From positions 1-60,940 of the forward strand of contig JAFURM010000041.1 of the NCBI GenBank assembly GCA_017471925.1: a DNA stretch of 60,940 bases, written 5' to 3'. This DNA comes from Bacteroides sp. (lineage in GTDB: Bacteria; Bacteroidota; Bacteroidia; Bacteroidales; Bacteroidaceae). Positions 32,825 to 41,959 of the stretch are shown one piece after another. Positions within the stretch are counted from its first letter, which is position 1. Each line of letters begins with the position of its first letter. Below the pieces are notes generated by a model. The model had not been told where the DNA came from, made no database searches, and saw only the letters and a list, made by a program, of their open reading frames with translations. A program made the position numbers and the translations under genes.

Positions 32825-34282
32825 ATGAAACAATGGATTAAATTCATCATCGTGGCCCTGCTCTATGTGGGTTTCCTCGTGTGGGTGGAGAGCTGGTGGG
32901 GCATCATCGTCCTGCCCTTCCTCTATGATGCCTATATCAGCAAGAAGATTCCCTGGACGTGGTGGAGACGGAGCCGGAGCCGGAGCGTGCGCAGCATCAT
33001 GAGCTGGGTGGACGCCATTGTGTTTGCCCTGGTAGCCGTGTACTTCGTGAACATCTACCTCTTCCAGAACTACCAGATTCCCAGTTCCTCGTTAGAGAAG
33101 TCATTGCTGGTGGGAGACTTCCTGTACGTCAGCAAGATGAGCTACGGGCCCCGAGTGCCGCAGACCCCCCTCTCCATGCCGCTGACGCAGCATACCATGC
33201 CCATCACCGGAACAAAGTCATACATCGAGTGGCCCCAATGGGAATACAAGCGGGTGAAGGGAACGGGACACGTGGAGCTGAACGACATCGTGGTATTCAA
33301 CTTCCCCGCCGGAGACACCGTGGCCCTGAACCATCAGATGGAAGACTTCTACAGCCTGGTCTATCGCGAAGGACGGCGCCTCTATCCCAAACCATTGCAG
33401 ATGGACAGCCTGAGCAAGGAAGAGCAGGCACGCGTGTACAACCTCTACTATAGTGCCGGGCGCAACTTGGTGCGCACCAATCCGCAGCTCTACGGCAAGG
33501 TCATCACACGACCTGTGGACCGCAGGGAAAACTACGTGAAACGCTGTACCGCACTGCCCGGAGACACCCTGCAAATCATCGGCGGACAGGTGTACATCAA
33601 CGGACAGGCCACAGAGAACCCCGAGGACCTGCAGTTCAACTACTACGTGCAGACCACCGGCCCCCTGATACACGAAGACACCTTCCGCCAGCTGGGCATC
33701 AGCCGCGACGACCAGTTGCTCCTGAATCCCGACCCCGCCAGCCTGAAGGCCATGGGATTCAACGCACACGATGCACAGGGACGGCCCGCCCCCCTCTACC
33801 ACCTGCCCCTGACCCGGCAGATGCTCACCACTCTGCAAGGCAACAAAAAACTCATCAGCCGCATCGTCAAAGAGAGCAGTCCCGAGGGCGAAGTATATCC
33901 CCTGAACCTGAACACACACTGGACACGCGATGACTACGGCCCCATCTGGATTCCCAAGAAAGGAGAGACCATCACCCTGACCCCGGACAACCTGCCCATC
34001 TACAGCCGATGCATCGAAGCCTACGAGGGCAACAAACTGGAGGTGAAGCCTGACGGCATCTACATCAACGGCACGAAGAGCGACAACTATACCTTCCGCA
34101 TGGACTACTACTGGATGATGGGCGACAACCGTCACAACTCGCTGGACTCCCGCTACTGGGGATTCGTGCCCGAAGACCACGTGGTGGGCAAACCCATCCT
34201 CATCTGGCTCTCCTTAGACAAGGACCGCGGCTGGTTAGACGGCAAAATCAGATGGAAAAGACTGTTCAAGTGGGTAGAGTGA
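32825..34282 (+). CDS. lepB: Signal peptidase I (active form)
   Basis: A 485-residue membrane-bound signal peptidase, long as is usual in Bacteroides. Helices lie at about 4-34 and 62-80. The nucleophile is S89 in YQIPSSSLEK and the general base K239 in NYVKRCTALPGDTL; MMGDNRHNSLDSRYWGFVPE forms the conserved C-terminal box. It removes signal peptides of exported proteins on the outer face of the inner membrane. The start is ATG 32825 (MKQWIKFIIVALLYV). It is followed by a shorter paralogue with the same C-terminal end (LDKDRGWxDGKIRWKR). Confidence 0.94.
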   Translation: MKQWIKFIIVALLYVGFLVWVESWWGIIVLPFLYDAYISKKIPWTWWRRSRSRSVRSIMSWVDAIVFALVAVYFVNIYLFQNYQIPSSSLEKSLLVGDFLYVSKMSYGPRVPQTPLSMPLTQHTMPITGTKSYIEWPQWEYKRVKGTGHVELNDIVVFNFPAGDTVALNHQMEDFYSLVYREGRRLYPKPLQMDSLSKEEQARVYNLYYSAGRNLVRTNPQLYGKVITRPVDRRENYVKRCTALPGDTLQIIGGQVYINGQATENPEDLQFNYYVQTTGPLIHEDTFRQLGISRDDQLLLNPDPASLKAMGFNAHDAQGRPAPLYHLPLTRQMLTTLQGNKKLISRIVKESSPEGEVYPLNLNTHWTRDDYGPIWIPKKGETITLTPDNLPIYSRCIEAYEGNKLEVKPDGIYINGTKSDNYTFRMDYYWMMGDNRHNSLDSRYWGFVPEDHVVGKPILIWLSLDKDRGWLDGKIRWKRLFKWVE

Positions 34283-34289
34283 AGCTGAT

Positions 34290-34362
34290 TAATGATGAAT
34301 GATTAATTGTGAATGATGCATTATCAACTGTCAATTATCAACTATCAATTATCAATTAAAGA
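34290..34362 (+). repeat. AT repeat spacer between the two lepB genes
   Basis: Tandem variants of ATTATCAACTGTCAATTATCA fill the gap, ending just before GAAGAATG. It resembles the spacers at 32786 and 35463. Confidence 0.6.
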
Positions 34363-34365
34363 AGA

Positions 34366-35310
34366 ATGAAACGCTTCAGGAATATACTCCTCCTACTAAT
34401 TACGGCACTGCTCATTGCAGCCGTGCTGAGGGGAGCAGTGTTCACATCGTTCCTGATACCCTCCGCCGGCATGGAGCCGGCACTGAAACAGGGAGAGCAG
34501 GTCATCGCCGGCAAGTGGAGCTACGGGCTGCGCCTGCCGCTGATGAGCCTGTGGGGCTACCAACGCTGGGGAGAGAGGGCTGCCGCACGACACGACATCC
34601 TGCTCTTCAACAACCCCGCCGACCACCGGCAACCGCTCATCGACCGCAGGGAGGTCTTCATCGGCCGGCTCACGGGACTGCCCGGTGACACCCTATGGGC
34701 CGACACGGACTTCACCCAGGTCATCACCGCCCCCGAAGCACCCGACCGGCGGAAAGCCTACCGCTGTCCCAACAGCCGCCGTACGGAGCTGGACTCCCTG
34801 GTCCTCCGCCTGCACCTGCCCCGTCCCATCCCCCTGGCCGAAGACAGCCTCTGCACCACCTACTGCTTCAGCCTGCTGGAGCACTACCTACTGCAACAAG
34901 CCCTCTACGGGCACTGCTGGATTGAGCCTGCCGGAGCCGAGGCCGACTCCCTATGCCGTTTCCATCCGCTCGTCATCCCCGCCAAGGGAAAGCCCGTAAA
35001 GGTGACCCCCTGGAACATCACCCTACTCTGCAACACCCTCAGGCTCCACGAACAACGCTCTGCCGAAATCCGGCAAGACACCCTCCTCTGCATAGACGGA
35101 CAGCCCGTGCAGGAGGTCACCTTCACCCAAGACTACCACTGGGTCACCTCGGACAACCCCGCCAACATCGCCGACTCGCGCCTCTTCGGCTTCCTCCCCA
35201 AGAGCCACATCATCGGACGGGCCACACACATCGGCCTCTCTTTAGACAAGGACCGCGGCTGGTCAGACGGCAAAATCAGATGGAAAAGGATGTTCAAACG
35301 GATAGAATAA
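34366..35310 (+). CDS. Signal peptidase I-like paralogue lacking the catalytic dyad
   Basis: A 314-residue S26 family protein. One membrane helix (about 7-28) is followed by FLIPSAGMEPAL, where the position of the nucleophile (S89 of the upstream lepB) is Gly35. The general-base segment reads EVFIGRLTGLPGDTL, Gly100 replacing the Lys before Arg. The fold appears complete (HDILLFNNP, VTSDNPANIADSRLFGFLPK and SHIIGRATHIGLSLDKDRGW) and the C-terminus matches the upstream gene. The frame is intact over its length. It is thus likely a catalytically dead paralogue kept for another role, perhaps binding LepB or substrates. Ser33, two residues away, is a conceivable replacement nucleophile. Confidence 0.85.
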   Translation: MKRFRNILLLLITALLIAAVLRGAVFTSFLIPSAGMEPALKQGEQVIAGKWSYGLRLPLMSLWGYQRWGERAAARHDILLFNNPADHRQPLIDRREVFIGRLTGLPGDTLWADTDFTQVITAPEAPDRRKAYRCPNSRRTELDSLVLRLHLPRPIPLAEDSLCTTYCFSLLEHYLLQQALYGHCWIEPAGAEADSLCRFHPLVIPAKGKPVKVTPWNITLLCNTLRLHEQRSAEIRQDTLLCIDGQPVQEVTFTQDYHWVTSDNPANIADSRLFGFLPKSHIIGRATHIGLSLDKDRGWSDGKIRWKRMFKRIE

Positions 35311-35347
35311 AAGAATCATGGAGATAAAGGGAGATAGATGGATAAAA

Positions 35348-35395
35348 GGGAGATAAAGGCCGGATGTATTGCTTTACTATTGGCCTTTATCTCCC
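35348..35395 (+). terminator. Perfect 14-bp hairpin after the lepB pair
   Basis: GGGAGATAAAGGCC (35348-35361) pairs with GGCCTTTATCTCCC (35382-35395) around a 20-base loop. Further out, GGATAAAAGG and CCTTTTATC extend the symmetry. There is no T-run, so it could end transcription or be a repeat. Confidence 0.55.
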
Positions 35396-35462
35396 CAAAG
35401 AGCGAAGCGATATCTCCATTAACTCCTTTTATCTGCAAGAATGTTGAACTTGCGAAACTTAA

Positions 35463-35498
35463 ATTATAAACTGTCAACTATAAACTATCAATTACAAC
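35463..35498 (+). repeat. AT repeat spacer before the WbqC-like gene
   Basis: The sequence TTATAAACTGTCAACTATAA and following AACTATCAATTACAA precede the start codon, as in front of the two signal peptidase genes. Confidence 0.5.
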
Positions 35499-35501
35499 AG
35501 C

Positions 35502-36134
35502 ATGTCCCTTCTCCTCTCTTCCGCCTACCTCGCCCCGGTGCAATGGTACAGCAAGTTGCTGTCCGACGGCCCCATCCTGGTGGAGCAACATGAGCACTAC
35601 ACCAAGCAGACCTACCGCAACCGATGCACCATCGCAGCCCCCGACGGTCCGCTGGCACTCTCCATCCCCACCGTGAAGCCCTACAGCCCCAAATGCCCCA
35701 TGCGCGACATACGCATCTCCGACCACGGCAACTGGCGGCACCAGCACTGGAATGCCATAGAGAGCGCCTACAACCAGACACCCTTCTTCGCCTACTACAA
35801 GGACGACTTCCGCCCCTTCTACGAAAAGCAATATGAATTTCTCCTGGACTACAATGAAGAGTTGTGTTGCCTCATCTGTTCACTCATAGACCTGCAGCCC
35901 GACCTGAGACGCACCGACAGCTACCTGCCCGCCACATCCGCAGACCCGGCCATCACCGACCTGCGCGAAGCCATACATCCCAAGCACACACAGGATGACC
36001 CGCAGTTCATCCCCCGGCCCTACTATCAGGTGTTCGCCGACCGCCTGGGCTTCCTGCCCAACCTCAGCATCATCGACCTCCTCTTCAACATGGGACCCGA
36101 ATCGCTCATCGTGCTGCAGCAAAGCCGCCCATAA
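35502..36134 (+). CDS. WbqC-like family protein
   Basis: A 210-residue protein with the PF08889 pattern: AYLAPVQWYSKLL at the start, YTKQTYRNRCTIAAPDGPLA in the middle, then GNWRHQHWNAIESAYNQTPF and FYEKQYEFLLDYNEEL, and LSIIDLLFNMGPES at the end. The family is named after an O-antigen cluster gene and is of unproven function, possibly sugar modification. In Bacteroides it commonly follows the signal peptidase genes, as here. Confidence 0.85.
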   Translation: MSLLLSSAYLAPVQWYSKLLSDGPILVEQHEHYTKQTYRNRCTIAAPDGPLALSIPTVKPYSPKCPMRDIRISDHGNWRHQHWNAIESAYNQTPFFAYYKDDFRPFYEKQYEFLLDYNEELCCLICSLIDLQPDLRRTDSYLPATSADPAITDLREAIHPKHTQDDPQFIPRPYYQVFADRLGFLPNLSIIDLLFNMGPESLIVLQQSRP

Positions 36135-36142
36135 ACCGTCAC

Positions 36143-36217
36143 CCCATGAACCACCCATGAGCCGCCTATGGAGTACCCATGAGCCCTCCTTGCAACCATA
36201 AGTTGTCTTTGAGCCAC
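36143..36217. repeat. Degenerate 21-22-bp repeats after the WbqC-like gene
   Basis: Short repeats of CCATGAACCAC, CCATGAGCCGCC and CCATGAGCCCTCC, ending with TTTGAGCCACC, lie between the convergent WbqC-like and rodA genes. Distances between units are about 12-22 bases. This is a weaker member of the class of arrays seen at 11.7, 23.1 and 43.8 kb. Confidence 0.45.
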
Positions 36218-36218
36218 C

Positions 36219-37679
36219 TTATATCAGCCTCCGCCAACGCCCCGCATCCATACGCAGGAAGACGAAGAGCAGGATGGTGAATCCCCACAAGGAAGAGCCG
36301 CCATAGCTGAAGAACGGCAAGGGGATGCCAATCACGGGAGTCAGTCCGAGCACCATGCCCACATTGATAAACAGATGGAACAGGAAAATGCTGAGCACCG
36401 AATAGCCATAGATGCGCCCGAAGGTCGTCGTCTGACGCTCGGCAACCACAATCAGCCGCAATATCAGCGTGAGGAACAGCAGCAGCACCGTGGCAGAGCC
36501 CACGAAGCCCTGCTCCTCGCCCACAGTGCAGAAGATGAAATCGGTATCCTGCTCGGGCACGTACTTCAACTTGGTCTGCGTGCCGTTCAGGAACCCCTTG
36601 CCCGTCAGTCCGCCCGAGCCTATGGCAATCTTGGACTGGTTCACGTTATAGCCCAAGCCGGCCAGGTCCTCCACCATGCCCAGCAGTTCCTTGATACGTC
36701 CCTTCTGATGAGACGCCAGAAGGTCATTGAAGATATAGTCGGCAGAATAGAGGAAGCCCACCGAACCCAGCGTGAAACACACCGCCAGCAGATAGGCCCC
36801 CACCCGCTCGCTCAGCCACAGGAACAGCAGATAGCCTACCAGCAGAGCCACCATGCCCCACTGCAGCCACACCAGGTTGAAGGGGAAGAGCCAGGAAGAG
36901 ACGGCATAGCCCACCCCCAGCAACAGTATGCCACCCGCCAGCACATTGCGCACTGGCTCCCAACGTTTGGCATAAATCCACAACATGCCCGCCACAAACA
37001 AAAAGACGATGCACAGCACGGCAAACTCGCCTATCGGCGTCACCCCATCGCCCATCAGGGCGGCCTGATAACGGATGCCCACCACAAAGTAGAGCACCGC
37101 ACAAAGGGCAGCGAAGAGCACCACGCCCGACATTCCCTCCCGATAGAGCACCAGGAAGAAAGAGAGGTAGACCAAGGCAGAGCCGGTCTCCTTCTGTCCC
37201 ACAATCAGCAACATGGGAAGCAGGATGATGAACAGCATGGTCAGTGCGTTGCGCCAGTTCTTCATCGTGAAACCATAGGCACCCATGAACTTGGCCAGAG
37301 CCAGGGCCGTGGCAAACTTGGCAAACTCAGCCGGCTGCAGGCTCACGGGTCCCAGGATGAGCCAGGAGTGCGACCCCTTCGTGTTGGGAGCAATGAAGAT
37401 GGTGACAACAAGCAACGCCATCAGCGCAGCATAGATGAGGTAGGCAAAGAGGTCATAGAACGTGTCGTCCAGCATCAGCAGAACGAAGCCCAGGCCAAAC
37501 GAACAGATAATCCATACAAACTGCTTGCCCGCACGGGTGGAGAAGTCGAGCAGGTCGGTGTCGCCATACTCATAGCTGGCTCCGCAGACGCTGAACCATC
37601 CGCACACCACCAGCAGCAGGTAGATGACTATCGTCATCCAGTCTATAGATTTCCAGATGCTATCTCTCCTCATCGCCAT
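36219..37679 (-). CDS. rodA: Rod-shape peptidoglycan polymerase RodA
   Basis: A 486-residue SEDS glycosyltransferase with about ten membrane helices. It polymerises lipid II into glycan strands in the elongasome, with PBP2 as transpeptidase partner. Family segments are GSHSWLILGPVSLQPAEFAK, GQKETGSALVYLSFFL and the C-terminal GIPLPFFSYGGSSLWGF. It begins within the end of mrdA (overlap 20 bases). It is the last gene of the purH-mreBCD-mrdA-rodA unit. Confidence 0.95.
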   Translation of the reverse strand: MAMRRDSIWKSIDWMTIVIYLLLVVCGWFSVCGASYEYGDTDLLDFSTRAGKQFVWIICSFGLGFVLLMLDDTFYDLFAYLIYAALMALLVVTIFIAPNTKGSHSWLILGPVSLQPAEFAKFATALALAKFMGAYGFTMKNWRNALTMLFIILLPMLLIVGQKETGSALVYLSFFLVLYREGMSGVVLFAALCAVLYFVVGIRYQAALMGDGVTPIGEFAVLCIVFLFVAGMLWIYAKRWEPVRNVLAGGILLLGVGYAVSSWLFPFNLVWLQWGMVALLVGYLLFLWLSERVGAYLLAVCFTLGSVGFLYSADYIFNDLLASHQKGRIKELLGMVEDLAGLGYNVNQSKIAIGSGGLTGKGFLNGTQTKLKYVPEQDTDFIFCTVGEEQGFVGSATVLLLFLTLILRLIVVAERQTTTFGRIYGYSVLSIFLFHLFINVGMVLGLTPVIGIPLPFFSYGGSSLWGFTILLFVFLRMDAGRWRRLI

Positions 37680-39525
37680 AATAGATTACACGGTTACTAT
37701 ACTCTTCGGCTCTCACCTCGTTCTCGGGCGAGAGCTTGCCGTTCAGGTACTGGTCCATCATCATGGCACCGATGGGCACGCCATAGGTGGCTCCGAAGCC
37801 TCCGTTCTCCACATAGACGGCAATGGCAATCTTGGGGTCGTCCATGGGAGCAAAGCCCATGAAGACACTGTGGTCCTTGCCCCTGTTCTGTGCCGTTCCC
37901 GTCTTGCCACAGGCCTGCACGCCTGGCAGGATGGTCTCCACCATGCGGCAGGTGGCGCTTCCGGTGCTTCCGGTGACGGCAGCCCTCATGCCACGCACCA
38001 CTTCGTCATAGTATTCCCGGTCTATCGTCGTGTGGCGCGGGAAGCGGTAGAGGCTGTCCAGTTCGTTGTCCTCCACCTGCTTCACGATATGGGGCGTGAT
38101 GAACCAGCCCCGGTTGGCTATCGTGGCTCCCAGGTTGGCTATCTGCAACGGTGTGGCTGTGATTTCGCCCTGACCAATGGAGATACTGATGATGGTAAGT
38201 CCGTTCCATGAGCCGCGATAGGCCTTATCGTAGTAGTCAGCATTGGGAATGAAGCCACGCACCTCGCTGGGCAGGTCCACCCCCAGACGGTAGCCGAAGC
38301 CCTGGCTCACCATGTGGTCTTTCCATACGGTGAGTGCCTTCTGGGGAGAGCCGTACTTGCGGTCGCCAATCATGCGGAAGAGTCCCCAGCAGAAGTAGGA
38401 GTTGCAGGAGGTGGCGATGGCGGGTATCAGGGGGAGCGGCGAGCCATGTCCGTGGCATCCTACACGCAGGTTGCGGTAGCTGAAGCCGTGTGAGCAGGGG
38501 AAGGCGGGAGTCTCCTCACGGATGATGTCTTCCTGCAGGAAGGTGAGTCCCTGTGCTGTCTTGAAGGTGGAGCCCGGCGGATAGGCACCCATGATTGCCC
38601 GGTTCAGGAGGGGTTTGCGCTTGTCGCGTTGCAGGGCCTTGTGGTTCTTTCCCCGCTGGCGGCCAATCATGAGGTGGGGGTCGAAGGTGGGTGAGGAGAC
38701 CATGGCCAGTATCTCTCCGGTCTTTGGTTCGATAGCCACGATGGCGCCTATCTTTCCCTTCATCAGCCGTTCGCCCAGCATCTGCAGCTTGATGTCCAGT
38801 CCGAGTGTCAGGTTCTTGCCGGGCACGGAGGGGCGGTCCAGCGCGCCGTTCATGTAGTGTCCCTGTATGCGTCCGTGGGCATCGCGCAGCAGCACTTCGA
38901 CACCTTTCTCGCCCCGCAGGTATTTCTCGTAGGACTTTTCGATGCCCTGGGTGCCGATGTAGTCGCCCCGGATGTAGTAGTCATCGCGCTCTATGTCGCG
39001 CTTGGAGACTTCGCCGATGTCGCCCAGGGCGTGTCCTGCCGCATCGTAGGTATACTGCCGGATGGTGCGGCGTTGGATATAGAAGCCGGGAAACTTGAAG
39101 AGCTTTTCCTGGAAGATGCCGCACTCTTCGGCGGAGAGCTGTGTCATGAAGGTCTGGTGGGTGTACTTGGAATATCCGGGGTTCATCCATTCGTTGCGCA
39201 CGTCGCTCATGCGCTTGTCGAACTGTTCGCGGGTGAGTCCCAGGGTTCGGCAGAAGTCCAGGGTGTCCAGTTCCTGCACTTCGCGGGGCACGAAGGTGAT
39301 GTCATAGGCTGGTTGGTTGAAGACCAGCAGTTCACCGTTGCGGTCATAGATGGCTCCGCGCGAGGGATACTGTATTTTGTTGAGGAAGGCGTTGCTGTCG
39401 GCGTTCTTCTTGTAGTGGTCGGTCATGAGCTGGAGGTCGGCCAGGCGCAGGATGTAGACGATGACTATCAGTATAGCCACCAGGCCTATCACGAACTTTC
39501 TTTTCTCCAGTGTATAATCTTTCAT
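37660..39525 (-). CDS. mrdA: Penicillin-binding protein 2
   Basis: A 621-residue class B transpeptidase. One N-terminal membrane helix (about 10-30) is followed by the pedestal domain (PSRGAIYDRNGELLVFNQP) and the transpeptidase: nucleophile S319 in PPGSTFKTAQG, SCN motif (373-375) and KTG motif in ACGKTGTAQNRGKD. It cross-links side-wall peptidoglycan made by RodA. The start is ATG 39525 (MKDYTLEKRKFVIGL). It follows mreD by 35 bases. Confidence 0.95.
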   Translation of the reverse strand: MKDYTLEKRKFVIGLVAILIVIVYILRLADLQLMTDHYKKNADSNAFLNKIQYPSRGAIYDRNGELLVFNQPAYDITFVPREVQELDTLDFCRTLGLTREQFDKRMSDVRNEWMNPGYSKYTHQTFMTQLSAEECGIFQEKLFKFPGFYIQRRTIRQYTYDAAGHALGDIGEVSKRDIERDDYYIRGDYIGTQGIEKSYEKYLRGEKGVEVLLRDAHGRIQGHYMNGALDRPSVPGKNLTLGLDIKLQMLGERLMKGKIGAIVAIEPKTGEILAMVSSPTFDPHLMIGRQRGKNHKALQRDKRKPLLNRAIMGAYPPGSTFKTAQGLTFLQEDIIREETPAFPCSHGFSYRNLRVGCHGHGSPLPLIPAIATSCNSYFCWGLFRMIGDRKYGSPQKALTVWKDHMVSQGFGYRLGVDLPSEVRGFIPNADYYDKAYRGSWNGLTIISISIGQGEITATPLQIANLGATIANRGWFITPHIVKQVEDNELDSLYRFPRHTTIDREYYDEVVRGMRAAVTGSTGSATCRMVETILPGVQACGKTGTAQNRGKDHSVFMGFAPMDDPKIAIAVYVENGGFGATYGVPIGAMMMDQYLNGKLSPENEVRAEEYSNRVIYYGDEER

Positions 39526-39560
39526 GAGCGCATCTTGGTGTCGGTGGTGGGGATATGGGT

Positions 39561-40061
39561 TCAGTGTTTCCGTATGCCCTCCACAGCCATGATGCAGGCC
39601 AGGGTCAGCAGGGAGCAGGCCAGGATGTGGAGCAGGAGCAGGCCGGCATGGAGCAGGGAGAAGAACTCCATGAGCATCAGCATGGTGTGGTGTATCAGGA
39701 CACAGACGGCAGCATACTTCAGGAAGGGGAGCATTCCCAGGGTGCGCAGGGAGGGGCGTATGGTGTCCACCGAGTCGCGGGGCATGAAGAGGCGCAGGCA
39801 GTAGGGACGCACGAAGGCCAGCAGCACGGCCGAGGCGGCGTTCATGCCGGGGGTGTCCGAGAAGGTGTCTACCGCCAGTCCCAGGAAGAAGGCCCACAGC
39901 ATGAGTGTGCCTGGCGACGTGTCCGACTCCAGGGTGAGCAGCAGGTAGATATAGAGGAAGGGTGTGGCCACTCCCCAGAGGTGCACATGGTTCAGTATCA
40001 GTGCCTGCAGGAGCAGGAGGCCGAGGAACCAGCCGAGTCTGTTCAGATAGTTGACGAGCAT
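39561..40061 (-). CDS. mreD: Rod shape-determining protein MreD
   Basis: A 166-residue membrane protein with about five helices and the fitting length, starting MLVNYLNRLGWFLGLLLLQ and containing FFLGLAVDTFSDTPGMNAAS, which matches the conserved GxxxDxxSxxPxG segment. It links MreC and RodA/PBP2 in the elongasome. It lies 4 bases downstream of mreC. Confidence 0.9.
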   Translation of the reverse strand: MLVNYLNRLGWFLGLLLLQALILNHVHLWGVATPFLYIYLLLTLESDTSPGTLMLWAFFLGLAVDTFSDTPGMNAASAVLLAFVRPYCLRLFMPRDSVDTIRPSLRTLGMLPFLKYAAVCVLIHHTMLMLMEFFSLLHAGLLLLHILACSLLTLACIMAVEGIRKH

Positions 40062-40065
40062 TGTG

Positions 40066-40914
40066 TCAGTCCTCCTTCTTTATGTTGTTTTCCAATGTGC
40101 GTTGTTCTTCCTGTCCTTCGCGGGCGATGATGCGCACGTTGGTGAGGCGTCCGAAGTCGGTGGAAAGCCTCACCTTGAGCAGGTAGGAGAGTCCGTCGTG
40201 GGAGTCTTCCATGTCTTCCACGATGCCCACCATCATGCCTTGCGGGAAGACGGTGGAGTATCCGCTGGTGACCACGGTGTCGCCCACGTTGAACTCGGCA
40301 TGACGTGGCAGGTCGCGCAGGATGGCATGGCGGGAGTCTCCTCCCTCCCACTTCAGGTAACCGAAGTAGTGGCTGCCGCGTATCTTGCAGGAGACACTGC
40401 TCTTGCTGTTCAGCAGGGGGAGGACGAGGGAGTATCGGGGCGTGGTCTTGTAGACGATGCCCACCACTCCGCCGGCATCCACCACGCCCATTTCGGGTCT
40501 GATGCCGTCATCGCTTCCTTTGTCCAGGGTGATGTAGTTGTCGGCCTTGTTCAGGGAGTTCTTGATGACGGTGGCGCGGTATGTCCTGTAGGCTTCTCCC
40601 CGTGCGGGGGGCAGGCTGAAGAGCCGTGCCGTGTCTTCGCCCAGCTCGGCCAGGCGGCGTTCCAGGACTGCCAGGCGGCGTTCCAGCATCAGGTTGCGGT
40701 CCAGGAGGTCGTCGTTCTGTGTCCTGAGGTGGAAGTAGGAGGTTATTCCTCCCGACAGTTCATAGAGGTTGCCTGCCACGGCGTTGGTGGAGGTGAAGAA
40801 GACGCTGTGCTGGTAGTGGTTGAAGCGGAAGAGCAATGCGAATCCTGCCGCTTCCAGGAGCAGGAAGAGGAACCAATGGTTGTATTTCATCAGGAAGTCC
40901 AGCAGGTTTCGCAT
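40066..40914 (-). CDS. mreC: Rod shape-determining protein MreC
   Basis: A 282-residue bitopic protein. One helix (about 12-30) is followed by a coiled coil (ERRLAVLERRLAELGED) and the periplasmic beta-barrel domains (NYITLDKGSDDGIRPEMGVV and GVVGIVYKTTPRYSLVLPLL). It scaffolds the elongasome in the periplasm and activates PBP2. It lies 13 bases downstream of mreB. Confidence 0.93.
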   Translation of the reverse strand: MRNLLDFLMKYNHWFLFLLLEAAGFALLFRFNHYQHSVFFTSTNAVAGNLYELSGGITSYFHLRTQNDDLLDRNLMLERRLAVLERRLAELGEDTARLFSLPPARGEAYRTYRATVIKNSLNKADNYITLDKGSDDGIRPEMGVVDAGGVVGIVYKTTPRYSLVLPLLNSKSSVSCKIRGSHYFGYLKWEGGDSRHAILRDLPRHAEFNVGDTVVTSGYSTVFPQGMMVGIVEDMEDSHDGLSYLLKVRLSTDFGRLTNVRIIAREGQEEQRTLENNIKKED

Positions 40915-40927
40915 GTGTGTCCTCCGG

Positions 40928-41950
40928 TCAGCGCATCAGGAATGAGTATTTGCTTACGTTCTTCAGTGCCACTCCTGTGCCCTTGGCCACGGCGTGCAGG
41001 GGGTCTTCGGCCACATGGAAGGGGATGTTTATCTTGTCCATGAGCCTCTTGTCCAGTCCTCTGAGCAGTGCTCCGCCTCCGGCCAGGTAGATGCCGTTTC
41101 TCACGATGTCGGCATACAGCTCGGGGGGGGTCTTCTCCAGTGCGCTGAGCACGGCGGTCTCTATGCGCGAGATGGACTTCTCCAGGCAGTGTGCTATTTC
41201 CTGGTAGCACACGGGCACTTCCATGGGCAGGGCCGTGATGCGGTTGGGGCCGTAGACGATGTAGTCGCCGGGGGCGTCTTCGCCGAGGTCGGTCAGGGCG
41301 GCTCCCACATTTATCTTGATGCGTTCGGCCATGCGCTCGCTGATTTTCACGTTGTGCTGGCGGCTCATGTAGTCCTTGATGTCGGCGTTGAAGTCGTTTC
41401 CGGCGGTCTTGATGGAGCTGTTGGAGACGATGCCTCCCAGGGAGATGACGGCAATCTCGGTGGTTCCGCCGCCTATGTCCACCACCATGTTTCCTTCGGG
41501 TGCCAGCACGTCCACTCCTATGCCTATGGCTGCGGCCATGGGTTCATAAATCATGTAGACGTCGCGCCCGCCGGCATGCTCGGCCGAGTCGCGCACGGCA
41601 CGCAGTTCCACTTCCGTGGAGCCCGAGGGCACTCCGATGACCATGCGCAGCGAGGGCGAGAAGAGGCGGCTGCGGGTATTGATCATCTTGATGAAACCGC
41701 GGATCATCTGCTCGCAGGCGTTGAAGTCGGCAATCACGCCCTCACGCAGGGGGCGTATGGTGCGTATGCCGGGAGGGGTCTTTCCCTCCATCTGCTTGGC
41801 CTTCTCGCCCACAGCGGTCATCTTCTCCGTGCGGACATCCAGGGCCACGACTGAGGGTTCGTCCACCACAATCTTACCTTCCGTAGTAATGATGGTGTTG
41901 GCCGTTCCCAGGTCCATTGCTATCTCTTGTGTCAAAGAAAAAAGTCCCAT
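40928..41950 (-). CDS. mreB: Actin-like cell shape protein MreB
   Basis: A 340-residue bacterial actin. The phosphate-binding regions are MDLGTANTII and VDIGGGTTEIAVISLGGIV, and the C-terminal part holds ILAGGGALLRGLDKRL-type residues (IYLAGGGALLRGLD). It forms membrane filaments that direct RodA/PBP2. The gene follows purH after a 153-base gap that contains an AT inverted repeat. Confidence 0.96.
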   Translation of the reverse strand: MGLFSLTQEIAMDLGTANTIITTEGKIVVDEPSVVALDVRTEKMTAVGEKAKQMEGKTPPGIRTIRPLREGVIADFNACEQMIRGFIKMINTRSRLFSPSLRMVIGVPSGSTEVELRAVRDSAEHAGGRDVYMIYEPMAAAIGIGVDVLAPEGNMVVDIGGGTTEIAVISLGGIVSNSSIKTAGNDFNADIKDYMSRQHNVKISERMAERIKINVGAALTDLGEDAPGDYIVYGPNRITALPMEVPVCYQEIAHCLEKSISRIETAVLSALEKTPPELYADIVRNGIYLAGGGALLRGLDKRLMDKINIPFHVAEDPLHAVAKGTGVALKNVSKYSFLMR

Positions 41951-41959
41951 TCTTATATA

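Noticed and set aside
34366-35310. Reading the second lepB gene as a frameshifted or truncated copy
   Set aside because: The frame is open throughout with conserved ends and boxes; only the dyad residues are changed, so substitution rather than truncation explains it.
36375-37862. A 495-codon forward frame opposite rodA
   Set aside because: Composition is rich in His, Gln, Arg and Glu with no domain, and the opposite rodA gene is certain.
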